A stretch of 64,000 nt of DNA from Pseudomonadota bacterium (GCA_023391815.1 JAEWAF010000009.1:54224-118223), one strand, 5' to 3'; counted from the stretch's first letter, positions 19,058 to 28,611 are shown. Made by a program: numbers and translations. The notes: a model not told the origin generated them from the letters alone.

Positions 19058-19429
19058 ATGACTATCACGAATCTCTCGACTCGATGCATTGGCGATGCCG
19101 CGCGCTGGGTGCGCATCTGTTTGGCGACGGGTGGGGTCCTTGCTGCTTCAGCCTGCACGCCATCTTCGGAACCGACGCATCAGACCGTCGAGTACTACCG
19201 AACAAACGCAGACGCGCGTGCCGAGAAGCTCGCTCAATGCGAGAACGATCCCGGTGCTCTTGGCCAAACTCCTGATTGCATCAATGCGCGCCAAGCCGCA
19301 CGCCAGGAAACGAAATCGCTGAGAGACCTCGCGCCTCTGAACCTGCCTGAGGCATTACCTTACAAGGAGCGGCGCGAACCTGGTGGACAGGGCGAGAGCG
19401 CCGAACGCGAGCAGAGCGGGAACAGGTAG
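19058..19429 (+). CDS. EexN-family entry-exclusion lipoprotein
   Basis: 123 residues, one base after virB5. Signal with a lipobox-like ...GGVLAASAC (Cys about residue 32), then the EexN core HQTVEYYRTNADARAEKLAQ, CENDPGAL and DCINARQA, with two conserved Cys. Such outer- or inner-membrane-anchored proteins stop a cell that already has the element from receiving a second copy. It sits between virB5 and virB6, as in several VirB-type plasmids. The last 30 residues are charged and poorly conserved. Confidence 0.75.
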   Translation: MTITNLSTRCIGDAARWVRICLATGGVLAASACTPSSEPTHQTVEYYRTNADARAEKLAQCENDPGALGQTPDCINARQAARQETKSLRDLAPLNLPEALPYKERREPGGQGESAEREQSGNR

Positions 19430-19442
19430 TGAGATATCAGAA

Positions 19443-20441
19443 ATGGGGTTCTTTGATCAATTCTACGACTGGATAACTAGGATCCTTGCCACGTATATCG
19501 GCGATAACACGGCGCGCATGGCTGCGGTGCTTGAGCCTGCAATCGTGACCCTTGCGGTCCTGTACGTCGCGGTTTGGGGATACTTGCATCTGATCGGAAA
19601 GATCGAAGAGCCATTCATCGCCGGCGTGAAGCGTATAGTCGTCCTTGGCGTAATTCTGGGCGTGAGTCTATCTCTTTGGCTTTACAACCTCGTCATCGTC
19701 GATACCTTCTTCTACGCGCCCAGCCGCCTTGCCGCCGTAGTTGTTGGAGCGTATGACTCAGTAGCCATTGTCGATAGCACCATGCTAACCGGGGCTGATG
19801 CGGCTGAACTATTGATAAGAAAGGGCGGAATTTTTGACGGGGACTTCGCGTACTACCTGGCAGGATTGGCTGTGTATGTAATCGTCGGTCTAACCGCGAT
19901 TTACACCATCTTCCTACTTTCGCTCTCCCGAATCGCATTGGCAGTGTTGCTTGCGCTGGGGCCACTCTTCATCGCCCTCCTGATGTTCGACACGACAAAG
20001 CGCTTCTTTGAGTCTTGGATTGCGCAAATGGCGAACTACGCGTTCATCGCCATCTTAGCCGCTCTCATGTCAGCGGTGATGCTGGAGGTCATGGCTGTCG
20101 CAGCCGAACAGGCAGCCAGCGCCGGCGGTGATATCGAAATCGCGGACGCTGTTCGTGTCTGTTTGGCGGCTGGGCTGACTTTCTTAGTCATGAGGCAGGT
20201 GATGCCTATGGCAGCTGGTCTCGCGAGCGGCCTTGCTCTTTCCACCTTTGGCGTGGTGAGCGCTGCGCTAGCATGGGGATTCGGCAGGGCTACGCGCAGT
20301 GGTGGTCAGTTCATGCGCGGTTTTTCGGATCGCGAGACGACACGCTGGGATTCGCCGAGCCGGAAGGCGGGTTACTACGCTCGCCGTGCTGCTAAGGCAG
20401 TCGCCGGAGGCTGGCGGGAGAACACCATTCGAGGTCGGTGA
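19443..20441 (+). CDS. virB6: VirB6 inner-membrane channel protein
   Basis: 332 residues from the ATG at 19443. Polytopic: hydrophobic segments at VTLAVLYVAVWGYLHLI, IVVLGVILGVSLSLWL, YYLAGLAVYVIVGLTAIYTI, ALAVLLALGPLFIALLMF, YAFIAILAALMSAVML and further. The PLFIALLMFDTTKRFFESWI region is the TrbL/VirB6 signature. Forms the inner-membrane part of the DNA path. The C-terminal 40 residues are basic and cytosolic. Confidence 0.88.
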   Translation: MGFFDQFYDWITRILATYIGDNTARMAAVLEPAIVTLAVLYVAVWGYLHLIGKIEEPFIAGVKRIVVLGVILGVSLSLWLYNLVIVDTFFYAPSRLAAVVVGAYDSVAIVDSTMLTGADAAELLIRKGGIFDGDFAYYLAGLAVYVIVGLTAIYTIFLLSLSRIALAVLLALGPLFIALLMFDTTKRFFESWIAQMANYAFIAILAALMSAVMLEVMAVAAEQAASAGGDIEIADAVRVCLAAGLTFLVMRQVMPMAAGLASGLALSTFGVVSAALAWGFGRATRSGGQFMRGFSDRETTRWDSPSRKAGYYARRAAKAVAGGWRENTIRGR

Positions 20442-20447
20442 ATTCAT

Positions 20448-20636
20448 ATGGATATGTCCAGAAGGATACTGGCCACATTGTTGCTGATGACCCTCGCGGG
20501 TTGCGTTACAAACGGCGATGCCGTGCGCTGTGATGGACGCTTAGAGCCGATCAACATGCCTGATCGCCGAGAGACGCAATCAGGCCACCAAGCTGGAACC
20601 GTCAAGGCAAACCCAAAGAGATTTGATCGTGAGTAG
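20448..20636 (+). CDS. virB7: VirB7-like small lipoprotein
   Basis: 62 residues: a lipoprotein signal ending LLLMTLAGC, with the lipidated Cys at residue 19, then a short mature part with GDAVRCDGRLEPINMP. VirB7 is a small outer-membrane lipoprotein that stabilises VirB9 through a disulphide; the second Cys (VRC) could serve that role. Position between virB6 and virB8 supports the call. Its stop overlaps the start of virB8. Confidence 0.65.
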   Translation: MDMSRRILATLLLMTLAGCVTNGDAVRCDGRLEPINMPDRRETQSGHQAGTVKANPKRFDRE

Positions 20637-21387
20637 GGAAGCTGCACTCAATGCTTACTTCAATGAAGCAGCATCCTGGGACGCCGATCGAGCTGCTCAG
20701 GCGAAGATGACCTTACGAATCGCGTGGTCCGTTGCAGGTGCCGGCTGGCTTTGCGCGATCGTGATCGCAGTCGCGCTGATGCTGCTCATGCCACTGAAAC
20801 GTGTGGAACCCTTCGTCATCCGCGTCGACAGTACATCCGGCCTTGTGGACGTAGTGCCTGTGTTTGTTGGTCGTGCGGATATGCCCGAGGCGGTGACTCG
20901 TTACTTTCTGGATCATTACGTCAGCGTGTGTGAGCGCTTCACGCATGCGACGGCTGAGAGCGACTACGAGGAGTGCGGCGCATTTCATACGCCTCAGCGC
21001 AATCAAGTCTGGTACGCGCAATGGAATCGCAGTAACCCATCATCGCCGCTTAACACGTACAAGGATGGAACGACGATCCGATCGCAAGTCACTTCGGTCA
21101 GTTTCTTCGAGCGGGCCAATGGCACCGCGGACCTCGCGCAAGTACGTTACATCAAGGCGAAGCGGACGGCTGATGGCGCAGAGGAGCAAAAGAGCTATTG
21201 GATTGCGACTATCCAATTCGCCTACGCAGAGCCGGCCAAGGATCCCAAGGTGCGCCGATGGAATCCACTCGGGTTTCGTATCATCGATTTCCGTCCCGAA
21301 CCCGAGGTGGTCGCTGAACCGGCGCCGGCAGCCATGCCAACGGTTCTGTCAACCGGGTCGCATGCGCTCAGAGGCGCGCTGCCATGA
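20629..21387 (+). CDS. virB8: VirB8 assembly factor
   Basis: About 252 residues. A short cytosolic N-terminus (EAALNAYFNEAASWDADRAA), one TM segment (WSVAGAGWLCAIVIAVALML), then a periplasmic NTF2-like domain with KRVEPFVIRVD, the SDYEECGAF region and the strand NPLGFRIIDFRPEPE. A bitopic nucleator of the secretion channel. GTG at 20629 is preferred (purine-rich AAAGAG about nine bases upstream); a TTG at 20623 is in frame. Ends with an ATGA overlap into virB9. Confidence 0.88.
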   Translation: MSREAALNAYFNEAASWDADRAAQAKMTLRIAWSVAGAGWLCAIVIAVALMLLMPLKRVEPFVIRVDSTSGLVDVVPVFVGRADMPEAVTRYFLDHYVSVCERFTHATAESDYEECGAFHTPQRNQVWYAQWNRSNPSSPLNTYKDGTTIRSQVTSVSFFERANGTADLAQVRYIKAKRTADGAEEQKSYWIATIQFAYAEPAKDPKVRRWNPLGFRIIDFRPEPEVVAEPAPAAMPTVLSTGSHALRGALP

Positions 21388-22208
21388 AGGTCGCGCATGC
21401 CTTACGTATTTCTACTGTGCTCGCGCTAACTATCGTCAGCAGCCTGCATGCGACGTTGGCCGCGACAACGCCGGCGCGAGGGCTAACCGATCCTCGCATC
21501 CGCACGGCCGCCTATCTCGAGGATGAGGTCTATCAGCTCAAGGGCCTGGTCGGTTACGGTATCGAGCTCATATTCGAAGTAGGCGAGGAGTTCGTTGGCC
21601 AGGCCGGTGGAGATCTGGACGCAATCACGTTCGGCGCGCACGACAATCACGTCATCCTGAAGCCCCGCGCGGCAAACGTAGGCACCAATTTCGTCATCTA
21701 CACGAATCGCCGCGCGTACCGCTTCGACTACTCCGTCGCCGATCGCCAGCCCAGTGGACTTAGTGAAGACGTCATCTTCGCCGTGCGGTTCGTTTATCCG
21801 CCGCCGTCGGCTGCTGATGGGCCGACCGTCGCCAAGCTGGTTGACACCGACCTCGCAGCCGCCAGCAACGCCCGTCCACGGAATATCGACTACTGGTTCT
21901 GCGGTGACTCTGCGGTAAAACCGGTCGCGGCATCCGACGATGGCGTGCATACCCGACTCACGTTCGGCAGCAGGACCGAACTCCCCGTGGTTTTCGTACG
22001 TGCCGAGGATGGCACCGAGTCGCTGCTCAACTTCAGCGTTGATGCGGGCGACATCGTCATTCATCGCATCGCGCGTGAGTTCATCGTTCGACGTGGGCAT
22101 CTGACCGGATGCCTTGTGAACAAGGGATTCAATGGAGTCGGTGAGCGCCTCGATTCGGGCACCATCGCACCGACCGTTCATCGCGAGCGCAAAGGGGTGT
22201 TGCCATGA
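21384..22208 (+). CDS. virB9: VirB9 outer-membrane complex protein
   Basis: 274 residues with a signal peptide (STVLALTIVSSLHATLAA). The N-terminal half has the VirB9 pattern DPRIRTAAY then YGIELIFEVGEEFVG and HVILKPR; the C-terminal half has the beta-sandwich features IDYWFCGD, PVAASDDGVHTRLTF and LPVVFVRAEDG that contact VirB7 and VirB10. Forms the core complex crossing the periplasm and outer membrane. Starts with an ATGA overlap after virB8 and overlaps virB10 by four bases. Confidence 0.9.
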   Translation: MKVAHALRISTVLALTIVSSLHATLAATTPARGLTDPRIRTAAYLEDEVYQLKGLVGYGIELIFEVGEEFVGQAGGDLDAITFGAHDNHVILKPRAANVGTNFVIYTNRRAYRFDYSVADRQPSGLSEDVIFAVRFVYPPPSAADGPTVAKLVDTDLAAASNARPRNIDYWFCGDSAVKPVAASDDGVHTRLTFGSRTELPVVFVRAEDGTESLLNFSVDAGDIVIHRIAREFIVRRGHLTGCLVNKGFNGVGERLDSGTIAPTVHRERKGVLP

Positions 22209-23497
22209 GCGTCTGGACACGATTTCGCTCGCTTAGCGCAGGCGAGATGGCGTCAACGCCCAACACCTCCGACGCAAGCCGGGCGGACCAACGTAACGAT
22301 GGGCAGCAAAATGAGAAGGTCCACACTGTTGAGGGAGAGCGCGGCATCGCGTCCATCCACGGCACGCGCTCGCTTCAGAGCCGCGTTAGCAACTTGCTCG
22401 CGGCGGGGCTTATGGCTCTGCTCGCGTTGGGTTTCCTTGCTTGGTACTACACGCAGGCATTTGCCGGCCGCTCGCGAACGGAGTCAGCGCACGCACAAAA
22501 TACGAAGCAAAGGACGCAGGGGGAAATGGCATTGCCCCCCTTAGGGCGTGTCGATCCGCCGATGATCGACAAGGTACTTGGACCACGGCCGGATTTACCG
22601 CCTGTATCCACGTTCGAGTTGCAGGGATTGCCTGGCAACGAGCCGCCGATGCATTCCGAACCGGCGGGCTACACCACCCCGGCTGCAATCCCTCATGGTG
22701 AGGGACCCATCGATCGGCGCCTGGCGGGCCCAGTTTTTGTGGCGGCATCCAATGGGGCGATGACGCCGCGCGACGAGGGGATAGCTCTTTCCGAGTATGT
22801 CGGTAACGGGGGCATGACACGCACCGAAGCGCCTTCCATCACGCCGACCGCGGCCAGCTCGCTCGAGAGTTTGTTGATACCAACCAGCACGCCGGCCGTA
22901 CATGCGAAAGTCCTGCCGACACAACGCTTGTTGCTTCCGAAGGGCGCCTTTGTCGATTGCACGTTGGAGACCGCCATCGATTCCTCAATGCCAGGCATGA
23001 CCACGTGTGTCACGGCGACCGACACATTCGGAGCGAACGGCGACGTGGTGCTGCTAGAACGCGGTACCAAGCTGGTTGGCGAGACCCGCGGCGATGTGCG
23101 CCACGGTTCGGCACGGGTTTACGTGCTCTGGACGGAAGCGAGGACGCCGACGGGCGTAGTGGTCCCGCTGGCTTCGCCAGCTACGGACGAACTTGGTCGT
23201 GCGGGGCTCCCCGGCGACCTCAACCGGCATTTCTGGGAGCGGTTTGGAGCGGCGATTCTTGTTTCCGTGATCGACGGTGCCGTGCAGGCAGCCGTCCAGC
23301 GTTCAAGCTCGGCAGACGGAGCCCTGATCGTCAATCCCTCAACCTCTCGTGACGTGATGACGGAAGTGCTCCGAAGCACGATCAACATTCCTCCGACCGT
23401 CACCAAGCGGCACGGCGATCGTATCGCGGTGCTCGTCGCTCGCGATCTCGACTTCAGGAGCGTTTATGAGTTGCGTCCAGCCGCACAACGCCGCTGA
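22205..23497 (+). CDS. virB10: VirB10 core-complex protein
   Basis: 430 residues. Cytosolic N-terminus of about 60 residues, one TM segment (AAGLMALLALGFLAWYYTQA), a Pro-rich periplasmic linker and a C-terminal TrbI-type beta-barrel domain beginning about residue 230: LPTQRLLLPKGAFVDCTLET, GMTTCVTATDTFGANGDVVL and ERGTKLVGE. It spans both membranes and senses ATP use by VirB11/VirD4. The final ~30 residues overlap virB11. Confidence 0.9.
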   Translation: MSVWTRFRSLSAGEMASTPNTSDASRADQRNDGQQNEKVHTVEGERGIASIHGTRSLQSRVSNLLAAGLMALLALGFLAWYYTQAFAGRSRTESAHAQNTKQRTQGEMALPPLGRVDPPMIDKVLGPRPDLPPVSTFELQGLPGNEPPMHSEPAGYTTPAAIPHGEGPIDRRLAGPVFVAASNGAMTPRDEGIALSEYVGNGGMTRTEAPSITPTAASSLESLLIPTSTPAVHAKVLPTQRLLLPKGAFVDCTLETAIDSSMPGMTTCVTATDTFGANGDVVLLERGTKLVGETRGDVRHGSARVYVLWTEARTPTGVVVPLASPATDELGRAGLPGDLNRHFWERFGAAILVSVIDGAVQAAVQRSSSADGALIVNPSTSRDVMTEVLRSTINIPPTVTKRHGDRIAVLVARDLDFRSVYELRPAAQRR

Positions 23498-24569
23498 GTC
23501 GTCGGTGCATCCGATCGGAACGGCTGCGACTGCGACCTCGCGCGGCAGCTCACATCCTGAGTCCTCCGCACTCGAACTGACGTTACGCGCTTTGCGGCCC
23601 ATCCTGACTCGACCGGAAGTCACCGAGGTCTGTCTCAACCGGCCAGGCGAGGCATTCATCGAGACTCGGGATGGGTGGCGGTGCGAGGCCTTGCCTTTCG
23701 CCGATCTCGACTGGTGCCGACGCCTTGCCAAGTTGGTCGCGAACTCGACCGCGCAGCGAATCGATGAGGAGTCACCGCTGCTCTCAGCGTCACTGCCGAG
23801 TGGCGAGCGCATCCAGATTGTACTACCGCCGGCAACCACGCCAGGCACCGTCGCGATCACAATTCGCCGGCCATCAGAAGGTGTCTGGAGTGTACGTGAG
23901 CTGGCTCGAAGCGGCCTGTTTAATCGATGTGTGCCAGCCTCCAGCCAGTTGGATGAGACGGAACTCACATTGTTGCGGCTTCACGAGGCGGGTGAGTTCG
24001 AGGAGTTTCTGCGCGTCGCGGTCCGAGCGCGAAAGAACATCATCGTGAGCGGTCCCACCGGTAGCGGCAAGACAACCTTCACGAAAGGACTCATTCTCGA
24101 GATTCCGCCCGAGGAGCGGCTGGTGACTATCGAGGATGCCAAAGAGCTCGTGCTCGATCGGCATCCAAACAGCGTGCGCTTGTATTACTCCAAAGACGGG
24201 CAGGGTCTCGCGCGCATCACGCCGAAGCAGCTACTGGAGAGCTGCCTGCGCATGCGACCTGACCGCATCCTGTTGGCGGAGCTGCGCAGTGACGAAGCCT
24301 ACTACTACCTGCGTAATGTGAATTCCGGACATCCAGGCAGCATTACCAGCGTCCATGCCTCCAGTGCCCAGCTTGCGTTCGAACAACTGATGCTGCTCGT
24401 GAAGGAAAGTCCAGGCGGGCGCGATCTGGCGCGTGAGGACATCAAGAGCCTGCTTTATATGCTCGTCGATATCGTCGTGCAGTTCGGTGTAGATCGACAC
24501 GAGCGCTATGTGCGTGAGATCTTTTATGACCCTGCTCGCAAACGCAGCCACTTGGCAGCCGCACACTAG
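23466..24569 (+). CDS. virB11: VirB11 traffic ATPase
   Basis: 367 residues, a hexameric cytosolic ATPase of the VirB11/PulE family that switches between pilus building and DNA export. Walker A GPTGSGKTTF lies near residue 197, Asp box ERLVTIEDAKEL, Walker B-like RILLAELRSDEAY and His box GHPGSITSVHA, all intact. The N-terminal domain (residues 35-150) has LTRPEVTEVCLNRPGE. It overlaps virB10 by 32 bases. Confidence 0.92.
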   Translation: MSCVQPHNAAESSVHPIGTAATATSRGSSHPESSALELTLRALRPILTRPEVTEVCLNRPGEAFIETRDGWRCEALPFADLDWCRRLAKLVANSTAQRIDEESPLLSASLPSGERIQIVLPPATTPGTVAITIRRPSEGVWSVRELARSGLFNRCVPASSQLDETELTLLRLHEAGEFEEFLRVAVRARKNIIVSGPTGSGKTTFTKGLILEIPPEERLVTIEDAKELVLDRHPNSVRLYYSKDGQGLARITPKQLLESCLRMRPDRILLAELRSDEAYYYLRNVNSGHPGSITSVHASSAQLAFEQLMLLVKESPGGRDLAREDIKSLLYMLVDIVVQFGVDRHERYVREIFYDPARKRSHLAAAH

Positions 24570-26520
24570 ATCGCGCCGAGCGATGCGTGCCGCAACCATC
24601 CTCGCCGTGGGCGTCGGGGGGCTCGTGTTGTCGCAGTATCTCGCGGGCTACCTCTTTCTCTGGCTGATGGGCGCCAGTCCGACCTTGGCAACGCCGCTTA
24701 CCATCGCTCGCTATGCCTATTACTTCGGCGATCGCGCCGACGTAGTCGTGCGCCTCAAGGTCGCTTCAGCAGTCGGCGGTTTGTTGGTCTTGGCGGCGGC
24801 GCTGCCCGCCGTACTGCCACGAACGCGCGCGCTGCATGGAGATGCGCGATTCGCGAACCGGCGTGAGATCGGGCGCGCCGGCCTATTTTCGACGACGGGC
24901 TTCTATCTGGGCCGCGTCGGTCGCCACGATTTGGTGCTCGGCGGCCAGCAGGGTGTGCTGTTGTCGGCTCCGCCCCGTTCGGACAAAGGCACAGCAATTG
25001 TCATTCCGAACCTGTTAACTTGGCCAGGCTCGGTCGTATGCCTCGATTTGAAACTCGAGAACTGGACCATCAGCGCAGGCTATCGACAACGCTGCGGTCA
25101 GGATGTGTTTCTGTTCGATCCGCTGAACGAGTCAGGTGATACGGCCTGCTGGAACTGCCTGAGCTATGTCTCTGAGGATCCGAACCTGCGGATCAACGAT
25201 GTTCAGCACATTGCCGCGATCCTTTATCCAGACATTCCGGGGACTGATCCGTTTTGGTCGGCCGGAGCTCGATCGCTGTTTCTGGGCATCACGCTGTTTG
25301 TGCTGGAGACGCCCTCGCTGCCGCCAACGCTAGGCGAGGTGCTGCGGCAGGGCATGGCCTCCGACAGCGAGGGCTTCAGTCCTCACTGGCGGCGCATCAT
25401 CGAAGGTCGACAAGCGAGCCGCTTCCCGCTCTCCGCGCCGTGTACGCGGGCGCTATCGGATGTGATCGATCTTGCCCCCGTGACGGCATCATCGATTCGC
25501 AAAACCTTTACGTCGCGTCTGGACCTACTCGCAAACCCACTGCTCGATCGCGCAACCTCGCGCAACGACTTCGATTTGCGCGAGTTGCGTCGCAGACCGA
25601 TGTCCATCTACATCGGGATTCGTCCCGCAGACCTGCACCGGCTGAAGCCGTTGCTCAATCTGTTCATTGAGCAGGCGATCGGGCTCCAGACGAAATCACT
25701 CCCGGAGCACGATCCATCGCTTCAATATCAGGTCGCGATGATTTTGGATGAAGCGCCGGCGATCGGGCGCATTCCGATCCTCGCCGAGTCGATTGCCTAT
25801 CTTCCAGGCTTCAATGTGCGAATCATGTTGGTCGTCCAAGCGCTCTCGCAGCTGCGCGATGTCTATGGCGCGCAGACCGCAGAGACCATGATGAAGAGCC
25901 TGGCCGTGCGCATCGCGTACGCCCCGAAGGATTTCGGCGAAGCAAACGAGCTGTCGCAGGAACTGGGCAACACGACCGTGCGCGTCAAGTCCGTGTCAAA
26001 GCCGGTCGCGAGTCTCTTCGATCGCAACGACCGACGAGGCCGCAGCGTCAACATCAGCGAACAGCGGCGTGCGTTGATGCTTCCACAGGAGATTAAAGAG
26101 CTGGGGCGCGATCGCGAGATTGTGATGTACGAGGGCTTGCGGCCAATCCTCGCCACCAAGAACCGGTATTTTGAGGATTCGCGACTGCGAATGCGGCTCT
26201 TCCCGCCACCAGCGCACGCCAGCTCGCGTCCTGCACCCGTCGTGTCGACTGCGACGAACGCTCCCAGCCGGGTGAGTCCACCGGACATTGAGGGCCTTAC
26301 GGCGTCGGTGCGTACGGCAAAGCCGCCGACCAAGCGCAAGTCACAAGCGCGCAGAGCGACGATGGCCGACTTGGAGCGGATCGATGAGCTGACCCTGGAG
26401 GACTTCGACGTGGATTGGACTCGCGTCGCCTTTCCAGAGAAGGCCGACGGCGAGCGGCTGACGAGCGAGGAGCTGCATCATGCGGTCGACAGCTTTCTCG
26501 CGACGATACGCGAGCGTTGA
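24526..26520 (+). CDS. virD4: VirD4-type coupling protein (T4CP)
   Basis: About 664 residues; links the relaxase-DNA complex to the secretion channel. Two N-terminal TM segments (AATILAVGVGGLVLSQYLAG and LKVASAVGGLLVLAAALPAV), then a VirD4/TraG ATPase. Walker A reads APPRSDKGT, with Asp where many family members have Gly; Walker B is VAMILDEAPAIGR. Family strings TWPGSVVCLDLKLEN and FTSRLDLLANPLLD are present. The C-terminal 100 residues are charged and variable. Starts at 24508, 24526 and 24583 are all in frame; 24526 has GAGATC upstream. Overlaps the end of virB11. Confidence 0.9.
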   Translation: MTLLANAATWQPHTRSRRAMRAATILAVGVGGLVLSQYLAGYLFLWLMGASPTLATPLTIARYAYYFGDRADVVVRLKVASAVGGLLVLAAALPAVLPRTRALHGDARFANRREIGRAGLFSTTGFYLGRVGRHDLVLGGQQGVLLSAPPRSDKGTAIVIPNLLTWPGSVVCLDLKLENWTISAGYRQRCGQDVFLFDPLNESGDTACWNCLSYVSEDPNLRINDVQHIAAILYPDIPGTDPFWSAGARSLFLGITLFVLETPSLPPTLGEVLRQGMASDSEGFSPHWRRIIEGRQASRFPLSAPCTRALSDVIDLAPVTASSIRKTFTSRLDLLANPLLDRATSRNDFDLRELRRRPMSIYIGIRPADLHRLKPLLNLFIEQAIGLQTKSLPEHDPSLQYQVAMILDEAPAIGRIPILAESIAYLPGFNVRIMLVVQALSQLRDVYGAQTAETMMKSLAVRIAYAPKDFGEANELSQELGNTTVRVKSVSKPVASLFDRNDRRGRSVNISEQRRALMLPQEIKELGRDREIVMYEGLRPILATKNRYFEDSRLRMRLFPPPAHASSRPAPVVSTATNAPSRVSPPDIEGLTASVRTAKPPTKRKSQARRATMADLERIDELTLEDFDVDWTRVAFPEKADGERLTSEELHHAVDSFLATIRER

Positions 26521-26529
26521 GGGATTGTT

Positions 26530-27855
26530 ATGGCCAGATCATCCGACGATGACCACGGACAACTGGGCGGCGAGCGACACCCCGCCGCTCGTCGCCGCGA
26601 GCGTTTGCGACCCTCGCGCGACACGGAGGCAGATGGGAACTCATCACGCCGACGCACGCGCGCCGCTGCTGCTCCGGAATCCGAGCGAGCGATGGTCAAT
26701 GCCATTCGCCCAAGCCTCCGGCGCGTGCCGGAGGCAGCGGCCGCGCGTGGGGTTGAAGACGACCGTAGTGGCCGTCGGGAGCGCCAGCGCGGACAGCTCG
26801 CAGAAGGGCCCAACGTCGTGCCCGATGAGGTGCGGCAACGATTCGTCCAAGTGGGGAACAAGTTCCACTTCCCGGATGGAACACGTGCATTCACAGATCA
26901 CGGCAAGCGTCTCACCTCGCCGAGCGAAAATACCGAAGTCATTAACAGTCTGGTCTTAATTGCTCAGGCGCGGGGATGGTCGGATATCACCCTCTCCGGC
27001 ACCGAGCGATTCAAGAAGGAGGCTTGGCTCGCCGCGCGCCTTGTCGGTTTGGAAGTGCGTGGCTATTCGCCCACAGAGTTCGACCAAAGCCGTTTGGTGC
27101 GTACGTTGGCACGGTCGCAAGGACCTAGCCCGCTGCCCGAGCCAAGTCGCAACCTGAAGTCTATGTCGGCTTCGTCGAGCACAGTGGAACCGCGATCGGC
27201 GGGCGAAAATCACCCGAGGGAGCGCGAACGGTCGTTGCAGATCGGACGCCTCGTTGACCACGGTCCTGCACCGTATCGTCACGACGCTCGGAACGATCCG
27301 TCGTATTTCGTCCGGATTGAGACCCCGAACGGCGAGCGCGAAATTTGGGGCGTTGATCTACAACGCGCCATCAACGCGTCTCTGACCCGGCCAAAAATCG
27401 GTGACGAGATCGGCGTGCGCGCATTGCGGCGGGACACAGTGAAAGTCCGCCGACCCGAGCATGATGCGGAAGGCAGAATCATCGGGCGGACGGCCGTCGA
27501 TGCTCACCGTAATGGCTGGATCGTTGAGAAGCGAGAGTTCTTTCGAGAGCGCTCGCAGGCTGCGCGGGTGCTACGGGATCCGAGCGTCGATCGGCAGCAA
27601 GCCGTCAAACAACATCCCGAACTCCTGGGCACCTATCTGCAGCTGCATGCCGCCGAGCTCGCCGCAAGAACGCTCCCTACGCCCGAGGACCGACAGCGTT
27701 TTGTGGCATCCGTCCGCACGGCCCTGGCCGACGCCGTCGCTCGCGGTGAGCCACTGCCGCCTGTGCCGCTCAAAGAGCCGGCCGCTTGGCGGCGCGAGTC
27801 CGGTGAGCCCAACAGAGCTGCGCCCCGGACGCGTGACAACGCCCCAATTCGCTAA
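26530..27855 (+). CDS. LPD7-domain protein, TraI-tail-like
   Basis: 441 residues, nine bases after virD4 with GAGGG upstream. The first 90 residues are disordered and Arg-rich. Residues about 95-185 are an LPD7-like domain (FVQVGNKFHFPDGTRAFTDH, then GWSDITLSGTERFKKEAW), found at the C-end of many conjugative relaxases. The part after about residue 235 has PAPYRHDARNDPSYFVRIET, REIWGVDLQRAI and KIGDEIGVRALRRDTVKV, also typical of TraI C-termini. No relaxase catalytic motif is present, so it may be a detached relaxase accessory region acting in trans with the MOBP relaxase at 33.6 kb. Confidence 0.7.
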   Translation: MARSSDDDHGQLGGERHPAARRRERLRPSRDTEADGNSSRRRTRAAAAPESERAMVNAIRPSLRRVPEAAAARGVEDDRSGRRERQRGQLAEGPNVVPDEVRQRFVQVGNKFHFPDGTRAFTDHGKRLTSPSENTEVINSLVLIAQARGWSDITLSGTERFKKEAWLAARLVGLEVRGYSPTEFDQSRLVRTLARSQGPSPLPEPSRNLKSMSASSSTVEPRSAGENHPRERERSLQIGRLVDHGPAPYRHDARNDPSYFVRIETPNGEREIWGVDLQRAINASLTRPKIGDEIGVRALRRDTVKVRRPEHDAEGRIIGRTAVDAHRNGWIVEKREFFRERSQAARVLRDPSVDRQQAVKQHPELLGTYLQLHAAELAARTLPTPEDRQRFVASVRTALADAVARGEPLPPVPLKEPAAWRRESGEPNRAAPRTRDNAPIR

Positions 27856-27878
27856 TCCCGACCTTGCCCAGCACGACC

Positions 27879-28526
27879 ATGGACAGGCGGAAGCCCGAAC
27901 GTCTTTCCAGCCAGCCGATTGTCGGCCGTCTGCAGAAGCATGGTCTCGCGCCGTATGGGTTCCGCCCAGATCAGGATCCCTCATACTACGTTAGAATCGT
28001 TACGACGAGCGGTGTGAGAACTTTATGGGGTAAGGATCTTGAGCGCGCGCTTCTTTCAGGAGCGACGAAGCCACAGCTCGGCGATATGGTCGGAGCGCGT
28101 CGCACGGCACGTGAATCCGTCACGTTGATTGATCGGCAACGTGACGCCGTAGGGAACGTGACAACGCAAAGGGAGCACCACGCACATCGCTTCCGTTGGG
28201 AAGTCGAGAAACTGCAATTCTTTGCCGATCGCGCGCGACGGGCACGTCTGGCGCGAGACGCTCAAATCACAGCGCGCGAAGATGTCAGACGACAACCCGA
28301 GTTGCGCTCAACCTTCTTGAGTCTACGAGCCGCAGAACAACTCGCGGAGCGGCGCATTCCCAACCCACAAGATCGAGAGAAGTTCTTATCGATGGTCCGC
28401 GAAGCGATGAGCGCCTCCACGCGGCGAGGCGAGCCCGTGCCAGATATTCCCCTGCGCCAAAAGGACGGGGGCGGTCCGCCGGTACCGACGACACGGAAGC
28501 GAACGCCCGAAGAGCCAACGAGATGA
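27879..28526 (+). CDS. Paralogue of the TraI-tail domain
   Basis: 215 residues from an ATG at 27879 (a TTG at 27864 is in frame). It repeats the second half of its upstream neighbour: IVGRLQKHGLAPYGFRPDQD, PSYYVRIVTTSGVRTLWGKD, LERALLSGATKPQLGDMVGA, RWEVEKLQFF and RNPQDREKF-like RIPNPQDREKF. So the domain was duplicated in tandem without its LPD7 part. Probably helps relaxosome or transfer; the function is not proven. Last gene before the hairpin-leader region. Confidence 0.6.
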   Translation: MDRRKPERLSSQPIVGRLQKHGLAPYGFRPDQDPSYYVRIVTTSGVRTLWGKDLERALLSGATKPQLGDMVGARRTARESVTLIDRQRDAVGNVTTQREHHAHRFRWEVEKLQFFADRARRARLARDAQITAREDVRRQPELRSTFLSLRAAEQLAERRIPNPQDREKFLSMVREAMSASTRRGEPVPDIPLRQKDGGGPPVPTTRKRTPEEPTR

Positions 28527-28611
28527 GTTGGGAGGTAAGCGGGTTCAGTCAGCTCGCAGTCGGAAATCCTAAGCAAAATCACAAAGCGCGGGATTGCCTG
28601 CACTCACAAGC

